Source: Sanghuangporus weigelae
Taxonomy: Eukaryota; Basidiomycota; Agaricomycetes; Hymenochaetales; Hymenochaetaceae
Assembly (NCBI GenBank): GCA_033182465.1
Contig: CP137326.1
Coordinates: forward strand, 248,001-312,000
Direction: 5' to 3'
Length of the DNA: 64,000 bases
Part shown: one piece after another, positions 36,729 to 48,867 of the stretch
Position numbering within the stretch: position 1 is the stretch's first letter
How the letters are laid out: every line of letters begins with the position of its first letter
Notes under the pieces: model-generated
What the model saw: the letters and a program-made list of their open reading frames with translations, nothing else
What the model was told of the DNA's origin: nothing
Databases searched by the model: none
Made by a program: the position numbers and the translations under genes

Positions 36729-38748
36729 ATGGTGGATTCTCGCTCTCTGTACACCCCTGGCTCCAAGTCTTGTGCTTCGGCCTTGGATACTAGAAGTCGG
36801 ACCAGTAGTATTCGACATCGAGGTTTGTCGCCTAGGATCCCTCAAGGCTCAAGTCCGGTTACCGTGGGCTCATCAGCAGCCGCAGAAGCAGATGATGAAG
36901 CTCTTCGACGACCTCTTCTTCTAGTTCGAGATATAAGCAGCGAAGCAAATATATCATGTCCAACCCTCCCGTTCCAAGATCAAGATCAGAGTCAGTTGAA
37001 CCATCCAACCATCCAACCGAATCAACAGTTTCTAGAGATCCGAGAGAGCACGTCTTTCTCAGAAACGGTACTTGAGGCGATTCTTTTGACTCCTCGTCCC
37101 GAGGTGTTATCCGACCCTGAGAATTCCGAGTCTCATGCGAAAGACCACGATGCCGAGAGGTTGCCGTTCGCCCACATGTCGAGGCTCCCTTCGACCGCTT
37201 TCTCTGCTGCGCCGAATCTTGAAGCTCGAAGTGATCCTGGATGTGCGAGTCGAACTTCGTATGCTGGTATTTTTGACTTCTTCAGGCGACCTGCCTATGG
37301 GACAAGATTGAAATCAGGGAGAGTGAATTCTCTGGTACATGATGCTCGGTCGTTTGCCACTTCCACTGGGAGATGCGCTGCTCGTCTACAGGATGCTACT
37401 GCGTCATCTCTCAGGTCTCTGCAAAACTTTCATATGTATTCTAAGAACCGGCTCAGGAATCATATGAGGATGCCTTCTTTGCGCTGGTCTCAGGCTGGTG
37501 CTAGCGGCGCTGCTCCTCAGCTATTGCAAATCAGGAGTCAAACAGCTTCTACGGAAACATCATCGAGAACTTCCTCTAGTGCTCGGACTTATGCGTCTAC
37601 GTCATCTGTGGACTCGGGACGAACTTACCTGTTTCCAGGGACAAGTACCACCGATAGGTTCACACATAGATGGCCGGTGCCTGGTGGTCTGAACAAGCTC
37701 AGGAGACGAAGCTTTGCCAGACCTATGGATGACTTTCGCTCGATTGCATCTGAAGAATTTGTTTCTGGGAGCTTTGATGTCGGACTGGGATTCGAGCGCG
37801 TTGGACGGTGGACGACGCACAAGTGGGTTTTGTTCCTGTCTGTTCTATCTGTGCTCGGGTATAGTATCGCTGCGCTTGTTTTTGCGATCCTTACATGGTA
37901 TCAAAGTACGTCAATCTTTATCAGGTTTCTGAACCTCTGAGTCTAAATCCTTTGTTTTGTCAGCTTGGGAACACGCAGAGGTTATGATCGTAGCCGATGG
38001 GGACGTGCTCATCCTAACAACTCTCTGTGCATCTCTACTTCTTCTCGCAGCTCTAGTCGGACTCACGGGAACGCTCCTCAATTCCAGACCTTTGCTCGCA
38101 ATATACGCGCTCCTCCTCTGGCCAGCGTTCATCTCGCTCCTCAGCGTCGGATACGTCTCGTACAAACGCGCCTCGTTCTCGCTCGACCGTAAGCTCAACA
38201 TGGCCTGGTCGAAATGGTACACCGACGCGGGACGTGCGGTTATTCAGGACAGTTTACGATGTTGTGGATTCTCCGATCCGACGCACGAAGCGGTTTACGG
38301 ACCGGGTTTCGCAGGTGGTTGTTACGCACGCACGCTAAGACCGGGGTGTAAAGGCCCGCTTTTGCGCTTCGAGCGCGCGAACCTCGGCTCGCTCTGGCGC
38401 GCAGCGTTCTCAGCCGTACCGCTGCATATTATAAACATTATCATCTGCCTCCTCTGTGCTAATCATGTTACGCGAACATTCGGGACGGGGTTGTTACCGA
38501 GGGCGTACCGGTTGAAGCTGAAAGACGTCAAGACGGATGCGAAGAGTCTTTTGGAGCATTTCGTCTCTGGGAATGAGAAGGATGGGAATGAATCTGGAGA
38601 TGCGATGAGCCTGAGGGCGATGAGATACCCGCCTTCGATGGCGCGTACGGAATCTGGCGTTGGGGTGAGGAGGGAGGATAAGGTATATGCGAATACATCC
38701 CTAGACGATGACGATACTGAGGACCTTCGATGGCGTCGAGTAAGATAG
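36729..38748 (+). CDS. Tetraspanin with long N-terminal extension
   Basis: Two exons (36729-37905, 37964-38748) give 653 residues. Residues 1-360 are Ser/Arg-rich and disordered. TM1 is VLFLSVLSVLGYSIAALVFA (about 367-386). TM2 (LILTTLCASLLLLAALVGLT) and TM3 (LAIYALLLWPAFISLLSVGY) follow. The large outer loop has the tetraspanin signature LRCCGFSD plus further Cys in AGGCYARTLRPGCKG, and TM4 is AVPLHIINIIICLLC. The C-tail is charged, about 80 residues, and ends in acidic and Arg-rich sequence. The Cys-Cys-Gly motif and the loop cysteines identify the family. Fungal tetraspanins (Pls1, Tsp2) act in plasma-membrane organisation and infection or growth polarity. The long N-terminus is not part of a usual tetraspanin. 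Its frame is open from the ATG without a break, so it is probably real. Confidence 0.85.
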
Positions 38749-39270
38749 TCTGGCATAAATTTATGTTTTCACTTTTCTTGCGAGATCCTACTTTTATTTC
38801 AAATTCAGAAAGACCTTTGTGGTAATTTCTCTTGCACGTGATAGTCGTTGATTGTCGATTCTGAAGCCGGCTTGGAGAACGACGACGAAACTTAAAACCA
38901 AGTCTCGCCCTTGTTTTCCTCCCAACCACTACAGTACTAGTCTCTCAGACAGATCAGGTTTTGCGGATAAATATCCTCCTCTTAAAAACACGCCGTGGTC
39001 AAGATGAAAGAAGCCCGCTGGTTAGCGGAGGATGTGAGATTCGGATAACGGGAAATAGGCCCGCTCAGTTATTTGATCACAGGGCCATGATTACGACTTG
39101 TGTATATAAACCAGCCTCTTCTATCTCACGCAATATCATTCATTCCTCGTCTGCTCGTCGATTGCCTCATCGCGGGGGGAACGGACGAGGCGGGGTTAAG
39201 TGAAGTAAATAACAATCGCAATCCTTTACAGCCTACCGCGCTCTTCGCTACTCGTCAGCAACGGGTCAGA
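38749..39270. other. Intergenic region
   Basis: About 520 bp hold the tetraspanin 3' flank and the promoter of the flavoenzyme gene. An alternative ATG frame runs from 39100 into the flavoenzyme start, but its upstream part shows no conserved sequence. Nothing specific is recognised. Confidence 0.4.
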
Positions 39271-40918
39271 ATGACAATGGGCGATAAGGAGCAGAATGGG
39301 AAAAATACAAAGTCGGATGGACAGACGTTCGTCCAGGCAGCCGCGAACAAATGGTCGATGTATAATATCGAGACGTACAGAGACAGACGTATACCGCTGC
39401 TCTCGACTGTTAGTGTACGTCGGATTGAGGAATTGGCGAGGGCGAAGATGGAGAAATTGAATTTAATGGGTAAGCCTGGATCATAAGAAGCTTTGTTTGC
39501 CATGAAGGCTGATTTTTTTCTGGTTAGATGCGTATATGTACGTCTTTGGGAGTGCTGGGACGTGCTCGACGGAACGGTTCAATCGTGAGGCATTTGACGA
39601 GTGGAGGATCGTACCCCGTATGTTACGAGATTGCACGTCGCGCAATATCGAAGTAAGCAGAAATTTCCATTGCTATTTATATTCCTTGAATTCAAGAAAT
39701 ACTCCATAAATATAGACAACAATATTCGGGAAGAAATATCCGTCTCCTCTCTTCATCGCTCCAATCGGTGTCCAAGGCATACTTCATCCAGATGCCGAGC
39801 TAGCTTCTGCACGAGCAGCTGGGAGCCTCGGCGTACCGTACATAATGAGTACAGCGTCAACACGCTCGATCGAAGAAGTCGCTGCGGCCAATGGACCGGG
39901 TAATCCTCGCTGGTACCAACTCTATTGGCCTGTGACGCACGAGATCACTGTTTCCTTGCTCAAGCGTGCAAAGGCAGCTGGATTCACCGCTCTGGTTGTC
40001 ACATTAGATACGATGAACCTTGGATGGAGACCGCACGATCTCGATACAGCTTACCTCCCCTTCGCACATTCCACAGGGTGCGCTGTCGGGTTATCAGACC
40101 CGGTGTTCATGAAGCGGATGGGTATGGAGCCCTGGCCTTTTGGAAAACACGTAGAGTTTCCGTATGAGCCGAAGAAGCTTGAGAAGCGGGTTGAGGAAGG
40201 AAATGAGGATGTGCATCTGCGTAAGGTGCTCGGAGGTGCTTGGTTAGCTGAGACGAATTCGGGGAAGTATCGGAGGTGGGAGGATATCAAACTCCTCAGA
40301 GAGGCTTGGGATGGCCCTATCATTCTTAAGGGTATCCAGAGTGTCGAGGTACGTGTGTTAAAATGAGCAACCATCTATTCTCGCTAATTCTGACTCAGGA
40401 TGCGGAGACAGCCGTTGACTGGGTGGATGGTATAGTTGTTTCCAATCATGGTAAGTCCAGACAGTCCTCAGGTTACGATATCTAAGTTATTTCCGTGCTA
40501 GGCGGTCGACAGGTGGACGGAGCTGTCGCTTCATTAGCATCTATGGACAAGATCGGAGTGTCGGAAAAAGTGAAGGCTGCTCAAGCATCCGGAAAGTTTA
40601 CCGTGCTTTTCGACTCAGGCATCCGAACGGGCAGCGATATCATCAAAGCACTTGCTCTCGGTGCACAAGGCATTCTTTGTGAGTCCCTTTGTTAGACCAG
40701 TGCCTTGAAACAGATAACTCAGTACCTCGTACGTTAAAGTGGGCCGTCCTTTCATGTATGGACTTGCCCTGGCAGGTGAAGAGGGTGTCGCAGAGCAGGT
40801 CAAGTCGATTCTCTCTGACTTCGAAATCACACTCGGATTGTCTGGATATAAGAATATTCAGGAGATTCAAGGAAATAGGGGCGCGGTTACCCGCGGGCAT
40901 GGTCCAGCCAAGTTGTAG
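39271..40918 (+). CDS. FMN-dependent alpha-hydroxyacid oxidase/dehydrogenase, lactate 2-monooxygenase type
   Basis: A flavoenzyme of the (S)-2-hydroxyacid family, which oxidises substrates such as lactate. About six exons encode a barrel with YPSPLFIAPIGVQGILHPDA, PYIMSTASTRSIEEVA and NPRWYQLYWP. TALVVTLDTMNLGWRPHDLD is close to bacterial lactate 2-monooxygenases and to their basidiomycete homologues. GPIILKGIQSVEDAE carries the conserved Lys, VVSNHGGRQVDG the catalytic His, and VLFDSGIRTGSDIIKALALG the phosphate-binding Arg loop. The C-terminus has ILLGRPFMYGLALAGEEGV. No mitochondrial presequence or cytochrome b2 heme domain is seen, which separates it from yeast Cyb2. The start MTMGDKEQ was chosen because upstream sequence is not conserved. 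The substrate cannot be fixed from sequence alone. Confidence 0.9.
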
Positions 40919-41181
40919 AGGCGCGTCAGTTTGTAGATTTTCACTGTTTGGTTTTGTGTAAGGAATAAATGTAATATACTCGAGTAAATGCACAAATAGA
41001 CGCGTAAAGATCTCACACAAACGTGGCGCGACGTCGATCCGACTCGTCGCGTCTCCGTCGATCATCCCATCCCCCACTCTTCAATTTACCACTACCAGCA
41101 TCACCGCCACTGCCATTCGTCGTCCTTGTCCTCATCGGCGCTGCTTTTCACGTCGGCGCCGGGCAAGCTCGGCGGTGCGCC

Positions 41182-44126
41182 ATGTACAGGCTGTCTCTCC
41201 TTCCAATTGGCCTTATAGCTCTTCTTCTGTGTACTCCGGCTCTGGCACAGCAACAAACTACACCAGCCGACCCGTTCTACCATATCGCTAAGACTGCCCA
41301 ACGACCACCAGAACCGCCCGTTTGTTGTCTAAGGCCACTACCGTCCGTTGAACTAGGGCCTGCGGAGGAGGTATTGTCATTTGAGGAGTGGAAAGCTAAA
41401 CAGGAGCAAGAGCTACTACAAAAGCAAAAGGATGGAGATGCCTCGACTAAGACGAGCACTCGATCTGTGCCTTCTGAGACGCAGAAGGAGAGCGAAGCGG
41501 AGGGAGGACCTCCATCTTTAGAGCCTCCCGCTCCTCCACCACCTCAGTTCCGCGTCCCACTCACGGATCGCTTCAACTACGCCTCCCTCGACTGTTCCGC
41601 CCGCGTGCACTACGCACATCGTTCCGCCCGCTCCGCTTCTAACCTCCTCTCTTCCAAAAAGGACAAATATATGCTTAGCCCGTGTAACACCCCCGGTGAA
41701 GACAAGTTTGTTGTCGTGGAGCTGTGTGAAGATATCAGAATCGATACTGTCCAGCTTGCCAATTTCGAGTTCTTTAGCGGGGTGTTTAAAGACTTTAGTG
41801 TTAGCGTTGCGAGGACATATACGACTGATCCTGAAGAGTGGACTTCTGCTGGGACGTATCGTGCGAAGAATATTCGAGGCGTGCAGGTGCGTTTATTCAT
41901 CTCCTTTAGTAACTTGCATTGACCTATCTTTTATGCAGTCCTTTCATCCCCCGGCTTCTCTCCGTGACTTCTACCGATACATACGCATTGACTTTCACTC
42001 ATATTACGGCAACGAATTCTATTGTCCGGTTTCCCTCCTACGTGTATATGGACTCACACATCTTGAACATTGGAAGTGGGAGGAATGGGAAGCAGAATCT
42101 CGGGCGAAGAATGAAGGATCCGTTCGTTCCATAGCTGCAGCTTCTGCCGTTATGGCCGAGGATAAGGAACGTTCAATCAATGCAACATCGGAAGTACAGA
42201 AGACTCGATCTACTGGAGAACCCGAATCGAGATCGGACAATTCACATTCTGAAAGGACTACTACTTCTGTGCCTCTGGCAGTTACGGACGAGCCATTACA
42301 GGAAGGAGCGACTTCTACGAGCTCTTCTCTTTCAGATTCATCATCTATTACGAATGAGGTGTCGGGATCCTTTGAGGATTTCAGCAAGCTCACCTCATCC
42401 CAAAGATCAGATACGCAGAATTCATCTATTTCCTCACCAAATACCGGAAGTATAGATCCTTCAGAATCCTCGTCTTCTATAGATTCGTCCACTCAAGCGA
42501 GCTCTTCACTCTCACCCTCCCCGTCAGAATCGGCTTCACAGGTCGAGACCTCCGTACTTAGCCAGGATCATAGTTCAAGTGCATCTTCGGGAGACGCAAG
42601 TAGAAAGTCCGATACGTCGATCACCTCTGTGGTATCTTCAACGCCGATGCCCACTATCGTACCACATGAGTCCCGAGCTGTGCCAGCTGTGACATCTACC
42701 GGAGAATCCATTTATCGAACGATCATGACTCGTCTTAGTGCTTTAGAGGCAAATTCCACTCTGTACCTGCGCTACGTTGAAGAGCAGACTCGATTTCTAC
42801 GAGATGCCCTGACAAGACTAGAGGAAGATGTCGGGCGTCTGGAAGGATTGGTAAGTCTGGTCCTCTTTCATGTTCGCATACTGACGACTGTGGCAGAGCA
42901 AGGCCACAACGCAATCGTTCCAGAAGATCATCAATGAGATGGACAGGCAACGCCGTCGTCTCGAGCGGGAGCATGGTGAGCTGCAGACGCGTGTGGATTT
43001 CCTCACGGATGAGGTGGTTCTCGAAAAGCGGCTAGGTATCGCGCAGTTGTGTCTCCTTCTCGTCGTGCTGGTGTTCATGGCACTCACTCGTGGCTCTCGT
43101 GGCGAGCCGTTCATTTCCGAAGTCTCGGGTAGCAGGAGACATGCTTTGCGAGAATGGGGACGCCGTCAGTTCAGCAATTTTAGTAGCGGCGAGTGGGTAT
43201 CGAAACCGAGGACTGAAAGCCCAGTTCGTATGTCCGAGGATTTCGTTAAGAGTCCTATTCCCATGAGGAAGACGGGTGAGCTCTCTTTACTTCAACTTCT
43301 CCCCGTAATGCTAAGCCTGTGCATAGAACATGTAAAATTTCCTATTTACCAGAGTTGCGAGGACGGAGATCGAACGCCTTGGAGCTCCGCAAGTCATTTG
43401 GCAGTTCCATCTTCCTCAAAAGGGAAAACTCCAGCGGAGATTCGAGCTCCTCATCCCCGGCAATTCGTCTCTCACAGACCACGGACACCGACATCAGCAG
43501 GTTTTGCTATCTATACACCTGCAACACGATCCGCGGGGCTTCTTGGCGCATCGAATCCAAATCACGGAATGGGAGCAAGACCGAGGATGCGTCGTGCGAG
43601 CTCGCATAGTACTCCTGGGCCTGTGCAGCAATCATATTCTATGAAAGAAGGTGGATCGAGTGGATTAGTGCCCAAGCCTGTTTCAGCTAAGAAGTGGGCG
43701 AAGACTGCACATCTACATGAGATTCGAAGAAAGAGTCCTAAGCGCAGCTCCACGGAAGCCCAAGTCCAACTTGCTATCTATTCATCATCCACCACACCAG
43801 CCTCGAACAAACAAGGACGTCCTGATCATGAAAACTCAGAAATCGGCGACCGAGCCGATGAAGGCTCGAAACAGCCCCTGCCAGAGCCATCTCTTTATTC
43901 CGAAGGTTCCAGTCACACTCACTCAGCGCGAGAGCCACTCTCCGTTTCTCCATTACAAAATCGCTCGCGAGAAGGACGTGGGACTGAATATGATAGATTC
44001 CAGTACGGACAGACGTGTCAACCGAACGCCAATTCGAATCCGAAAATCGTTGAGATCGATACGGAGTCAGATAACTGGTCAGATACGGACGCAGCTGGTT
44101 CTGATGTAGACGAACAATTTGCTTAG
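41182..44126 (+). CDS. SLP1: SUN-domain protein, SLP1/osteopotentia type
   Basis: Four exons (41182-41886, 41939-42850, 42897-43275, 43327-44126) give 931 residues. A signal peptide (MYRLSLLPIGLIALLLCTPA) precedes a motif typical of the SLP1 group (LSFEEWKAKQ) and the SUN-like domain: RFNYASLDCSARVHYAHR, DKFVVVELCEDIRIDTVQLA, NFEFFSGVFKDF, and YRYIRIDFHSYYGNEFYCPV ending VYGLTHLEHWKWEEW. A 250-residue Ser/Thr-rich region, a coiled coil (LTRLEEDVGRLEG, EMDRQRRRLEREHGELQTRV) and one helix (AQLCLLLVVLVFMAL) follow, then a long basic and acidic cytosolic tail. Yeast Slp1 works with Emp65 in the ER to protect membrane-bound proteins from degradation. The same role is inferred. An in-frame ATG at 41023 would add 53 residues and bury the signal peptide, so 41182 is preferred. 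Confidence 0.88.
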
Positions 44127-44470
44127 GTGGTATATTTTCATTTCTTCTCCATTTCACTATCCTTGATGCATTTGCTTCATCCTCCGGAGTTGATATTTCT
44201 TTCCTGTTTTCAATCTTTCGCGTATCTATTGTAGAGATTTTCCTCATGTCCGCAATTTGTACATCACATCATCACATACTTCATGGATTTTGCATCAATG
44301 CAATTTACTATTTTGTGGAAAAAGGAAGTTTATTAGAATTACCTAATACTGTGAAACGAGCACGTGACGGGAACGCGAGTTCGAAAGTCAACCATCGCAT
44401 CGTCGATCGGAGTCTCAACGCGTCTTTCTCGTCTGCTCCTCCATCTGTAGGGCCGCGCTTTAGCGTAGAC
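44127..44470. promoter_or_regulatory. Intergenic region before Aurora kinase
   Basis: About 340 bp hold the SLP1-like 3' flank and the Aurora promoter. The Aurora frame is open back to 44246, but the added 75 residues look non-coding. Nothing specific is recognised. Confidence 0.4.
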
Positions 44471-46123
44471 ATGTCAACAGCGGTAACGAAGACGAATCAT
44501 GTGGCGAACCTCGCCCAGAAGTTCTCGCAACTTGATCTTGCTGCGAAGGAGAAGCAACAAGCAGGGAATGCGAGACAGGCTCAGCCGACATTGCACAAGA
44601 AGACATCGAGTAATTTGAAGCTTCCGTCTAAGTTTGCTCCGACGAGGGATGGACTTACTGGCGCTGGGGCTGGCATGAGTGCTGCTGTAAAGGCTGCAAC
44701 GGCGGGAGCTGGTACAGGAGTGACGGGCACGACGACGACGACGGCTTTGGGAGGCCACAAGCGAGTAAACTCGACGACATCGAAACCTACATTAGCACGC
44801 TCGAACACCGCTGCTTCAACGGCTTCTACTGGTACAGCAACAAAGCAGCCGACACAGCGTAGCAGGACGAACTCGACTACCACGACAGCCTCGTCAAGAG
44901 TTCCAACACCATCTGATATGAAGAACATGGACATCGGCCAGTACGACGGTGGATTTGAAATCGAGAATGAAAAGCGAGGGTCGACTGTACATGGCGAAGC
45001 CGCTGAGATTCTCGCATTAGACTCCAGCTTTCATGTGTAAGTTGCCCTATGCTGTGATCGAGACGGTCTATATCGTATGTTGATTCTGACCTACATGCAG
45101 AGAACGCCCAACGCGCGATTGGAACCTGGCCTCCTTTGATATTGGTCGACCACTTGGGAAGGGCAAGTTCGGACGTGTCTACATGGTTCGAACAAGATGC
45201 GAACCGCGCTACATTCTCGCTCTCAAATGTCTATACAAGTCCGAGATCGTCGAGTCCAAGGTGGAGAAACAAATCAGGCGAGAGATCGAAATCCAGCAGA
45301 ACTTACGGCATCCGAATATTCTGCGGCTCTACGGCTACTTCCACGATGAGAAGCGTATCTTCTTGATGCTCGAGTTCGCTGGGAAAGGCGAGCTCTACAA
45401 ACAGCTGAATAAATGTAAATCATTCTCGGAGAAGCGGAGTTCGCGGTACATCGACCAGATGGCAGATGCCTTGTCGTACCTCCACTCGAAACATGTTATT
45501 CACCGCGACATCAAGCCAGAAAATCTGTTGCTGGGTATCAACGGGGAGCTCAAAATTGGCGATTTCGGATGGAGTGTGCACGCTCCTGGCAACCGGTAAG
45601 TCAGGTTGTCCCATCTGCTGAACGTGCTAATCGTGTCTATTGACTTTTAGACGAAGAACGCTGTGCGGTACCCTTGACTATCTGCCGCCGGAGATGGTAC
45701 TCGGCAAGGAACATAATGAGAAAGTTGACTACTGGGCTCTTGGAGTGCTTACATACGAGTTTCTGTGTGGTGCACCGCCATTCGAAGAGCTGAGTGGTCA
45801 CACCGGTTCGTGTACAGTGCTTTCATCCGGTGTGCTGCGCGGATTCTTGACTAACGTTTCGTATTCGGCAGCTACGTATAAACGGATAGCAAAAGTTGAC
45901 CTGAAGATCCCCGATAAAGTCTCGCCAGCTGCGAGGGATCTGATCACAAAGGTAGTGAACGTTGCTTTTTACGCTACTGTGCTGTATTGACTGACTTGTT
46001 TGCTTTGCTGCACAGCTCCTCCAGTTTGACCCGGAGAAGCGTCTGCCATTATCGGAAGTGCTCAAGCACCCCTGGATCACAATGTATCGCAAACGAATCA
46101 AGCAGTCTGCTGCCGATCGATGA
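44471..46123 (+). CDS. IPL1: Aurora kinase
   Basis: Mitotic Ser/Thr kinase, the catalytic part of the chromosomal passenger complex, controlling kinetochore attachment and cytokinesis. The N-terminal 190 residues are Ser/Thr/Ala-rich and basic. The kinase domain starts [20 protein letters not shown] and has [10 protein letters not shown] (catalytic Lys), [20 protein letters not shown] (helix-C Glu), [12 protein letters not shown] (catalytic loop), DFGWSVHAP, and the Aurora activation loop [17 protein letters not shown] with its phosphorylated Thr. The domain ends [17 protein letters not shown]. The DFGWS and GTLDYLPPE motifs mark Aurora rather than another AGC kinase. Five exons are seen (the first 44471-45036, the next from 45101). 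The start is the ATG of [10 protein letters not shown]. The gene looks intact. Confidence 0.96.
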
Positions 46124-46704
46124 GAAGGGTTGAAGTAGATGTATAAGAAGTTGCAGTCTGGGAGACATACGTGCACATAAATTCGTGTTTACTGCCGATC
46201 CAGTTTATGGAAACACGAATAATCTGATTCCGCTGGTTTTCCTCTTTACTTATTTATTGTTCTCGAGCAGGATGTTTGTAGAATATGCATTGTTTGTTTG
46301 ATATTCATCTGTAACATGAACTTTAGTTCCGATTATTCATTGTGATGATTCCGAGTGGATACGTTTAAATGCATGTTTATGGTCGGAAGTACTGACTACG
46401 TAGGCTCGAAGGGATGCAAGGCGCAAATGATACAGGATCGTGTTTGAGAAAGTCGATCTGTATTCGTATCAAAACAACTTGGTCTGTGCATTGTCACCAG
46501 GAAGAGAAGACCCAAGTTGCATTGTGTGAGCTTCATGTCCTGTTTTTTGTACAGGGTTTAAGCTCAGATATGGTTAACAATGTATATTAGATAGATGAAG
46601 CAATAGTCTAGGGCTTGCTACAAAACTAGATGGAGTGTGAAGGGGAAAAAATTGGGCATCAAGCCGTCAAAACCCTAACACGGCCCCATACTTTATTTAA
46701 CAAA

Positions 46705-46802
46705 TCGGATATGGTGTAACGGCTAACATTGCCGCCTCTCATGTAATATAGCTTATGTAAGCGTACCGCGCGGCAGCTCGGGGTTCGATTCCCCGTATCC
46801 GA
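46705..46802 (+). tRNA. tRNA-Glu(CUC) with a 27-nt intron
   Basis: A full cloverleaf can be drawn: acceptor stem TCGGATA/TATCCGA, D stem GTGT/ACAT with a GG-containing loop, anticodon stem GCCGC/GCGGC, and T arm CGGGG-TTCGATT-CCCCG. The anticodon loop reads CTCTCA, then a 27-nt intron at about 46742-46768, then C, so the anticodon is CUC (Glu). The intron sits one base 3' of the anticodon, the standard nuclear position. The A box (TGGTGTAACGG) and B box (GGTTCGATTCC) are both good, and an oligo-T follows at 46822. CCA is not encoded, as expected. Confidence 0.93.
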
Positions 46803-46821
46803 AATATGCTTGTACTCTCAG

Positions 46822-46827
46822 TTTTTT
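46822..46827 (+). terminator. RNA polymerase III terminator
   Basis: A run of six T lies 20 bp after the end of the tRNA-Glu gene, the usual pol III stop signal. Confidence 0.75.
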
Positions 46828-47595
46828 CCTTGTATTTATTATACACAATATATTGGAGTTTTTTGTACAGTACAGCCGCATTGAACAGGAAGTCAGGTGA
46901 CCTCTTGAAAAGCGTATTTTTCCTTTTATATCTATCACGTGACTTTCTGTTCAATGATACCCATACATCACGCATTTCAATTTGTAGTTATTCCATGCTT
47001 GATGAGCATGAAGTTCACCACTTGTTCATCATGCTGCTTCAGTCTTGAACTGAACTATTATGATGAGTTTATTTTTCACGAGTTACTTATTTATGCTCTC
47101 GATAATGCTTAATGTTTGAAAGTAAAGTCCCTTAAATTCGGCCGCCTACGGCATACCTGCGAGCTTCGCAGACTGAGTTGCTAAGATCTTTAATGAACAA
47201 GATGGGATTTTCGTTGAGCGCGACAGCAAAGAAACCCCGACAAGAGACTTTTCATTTTAGATGCGATTGAAGCAGCAGTGGAGATGTATTTGATATTTGC
47301 GCACTACGCGGAGTCACTGCATGCCTCGAGTGCATTCATTGCAGGTGCCGGACAGGCGCTCGAAGAGCGATGACATACTGGATGCATGCGGAACGGAGTG
47401 GAAGGTCTAGGAAAACAAGAGTCGTGGTATATAGGGTAGCGTAGGAGATTCGCAGAGACGAACGAAGAGCGGGATGATACATATTAAAATACTCATAACA
47501 CATCTCGTGTCTAACGTCCGGGACACCTCATAATGATCCTCGTCCATCCTTCGGCCCAGCACAGTTAGATTCTTCGGCGTAAGGAAGGACGATTA

Positions 47596-48867
47596 TCATG
47601 ACAGAACCTGAATGGGATAAAGTATTATTGTTAGAGAAAAATGGGGAAGACAATGTGTGGGGGAGAGCGTACCGCTAATAACACGATACAGATGACGATG
47701 ACGATGATGATCATCAGGCACGCTGCTCTGCGTCCTGCTTTCCGCTGGTAATCGGACGCGGTGTGGAGTTCCTCTGCGGCGCCGGTAGTGTCGACGGCGA
47801 TGGACGAGATGTTCGATTCGATGTTGTCTGTTCAATGACGTTGGCGTGTACGTACATATGAGTATCGAGTTAGCGCAGCAGATGAGGTCTTTAATTGTGC
47901 GAGAAGACGCACCGAGCATGCCGCCCTGTTCGCTGACCAGCGTACCCAAATCCCTGAAGATCTCTGAGAGCTCGTGGATACCTGTCTCGATCTCCCGAAT
48001 CTCCTCTTCGCGTTCTCCGATTAGAGACTCCTGATGAGCGAGTTCGTATGGCGATAGCTGTCTATTTCGCATTCGATAAGTCAGCGAATAGATCTCATAT
48101 AATCCAAGACGCACTGTTGTAGCACCTGTGCTTGTCGCTGCTCTGGTGAACCGCCGGGTTGGGCTTCGGAACTGCAAAATCACATCACAGACGTTAGTCT
48201 CCTCCAAGACGAGTTCCAAGAAACGTGACATACGGTCCCGCCTCGCGAGCATGCTCCTCATCCACAGCAAGCTTAACTCCCTCGACGACTGTCCGTTGTC
48301 GCTCCGCACTGACCTGCTGCGCTCGTTGGAAAGCAACTAACGAGAGCTGGAAGTCATGCGAGGTCTTCTGAAGTGCCGTCTTCTGGCCGGGCTACAGATC
48401 CGCAATAAAAATTCCGTGGACGAGACGTTTCATGTAAGAAGGTTTGAGTGAATCAGTGAGGAATATAAAGCTGGGGGCTTACCAGCGTGCTTTGCAGAGC
48501 TGCTAGCTTCTTCAAGTCCTCCGACCCTCGCTTGGCCATGTCTCTCGTCGTCTCCGTCAGATTATGTCTTCACAGAATCACCAACACAACCGAACATCAG
48601 TACTTCGTCACCTCACAAAGCGGTAATGCCGAGCCGAACTCACAAAGCGCTCCTAACGCTCCCCGTATCCCTGCTCGTCCCGAGCTGGTCGACAAGCTTC
48701 AATATCCCCTGGACGTTCGCGTTGATCTTGAACACCTGCAGCGAGAGCGAACCCTGCAGACTCATGAACGCTGCTTCTTCCTTGGACTGAGGAACGCCGG
48801 AAGAGGAAGAGGAGGGCGGGGAGTGCGGAGGTTGGGCGAGCCCCGTTTCGATATCCTGGAAGCTCAT
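47596..48867 (-). CDS. Syntaxin (Qa-SNARE), Pep12/syntaxin-7-like
   Basis: Membrane fusion protein, probably of the endosomal or late Golgi route. The start MSFQDIETGLAQPP leads into an N-terminal Habc-like helical bundle (VFKINANVQGILKLVDQLGT, AKRGSEDLKKLAALQSTL, FQLSLVAFQRAQQVSAERQR). After a Gln-rich linker comes the SNARE motif: ESLIGEREEEIREIETGIHE, LSEIFRDLGTLVSEQGGMLD with the zero-layer Gln in SEQGG, then IESNISSIA. A tail anchor follows (AACLMIIIVIVICIVLL). The last exon adds only a few residues (VLS) before the stop at 47596. The domain order and central Gln make the syntaxin call firm. The Pep12 rather than Tlg2 or Vam3 assignment is based on resemblance of the SNARE motif and is less sure. 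Confidence 0.9.

Larger units (their letters stand above)
46124..47595. other. Intergenic region carrying a tRNA gene
   Basis: About 1.5 kb between convergent protein genes. Apart from the tRNA-Glu gene at 46705-46802, I see AT-rich DNA and no supported coding frame. The left part is the Aurora 3' flank and the right part the 3' flank of the syntaxin gene. Confidence 0.45.
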
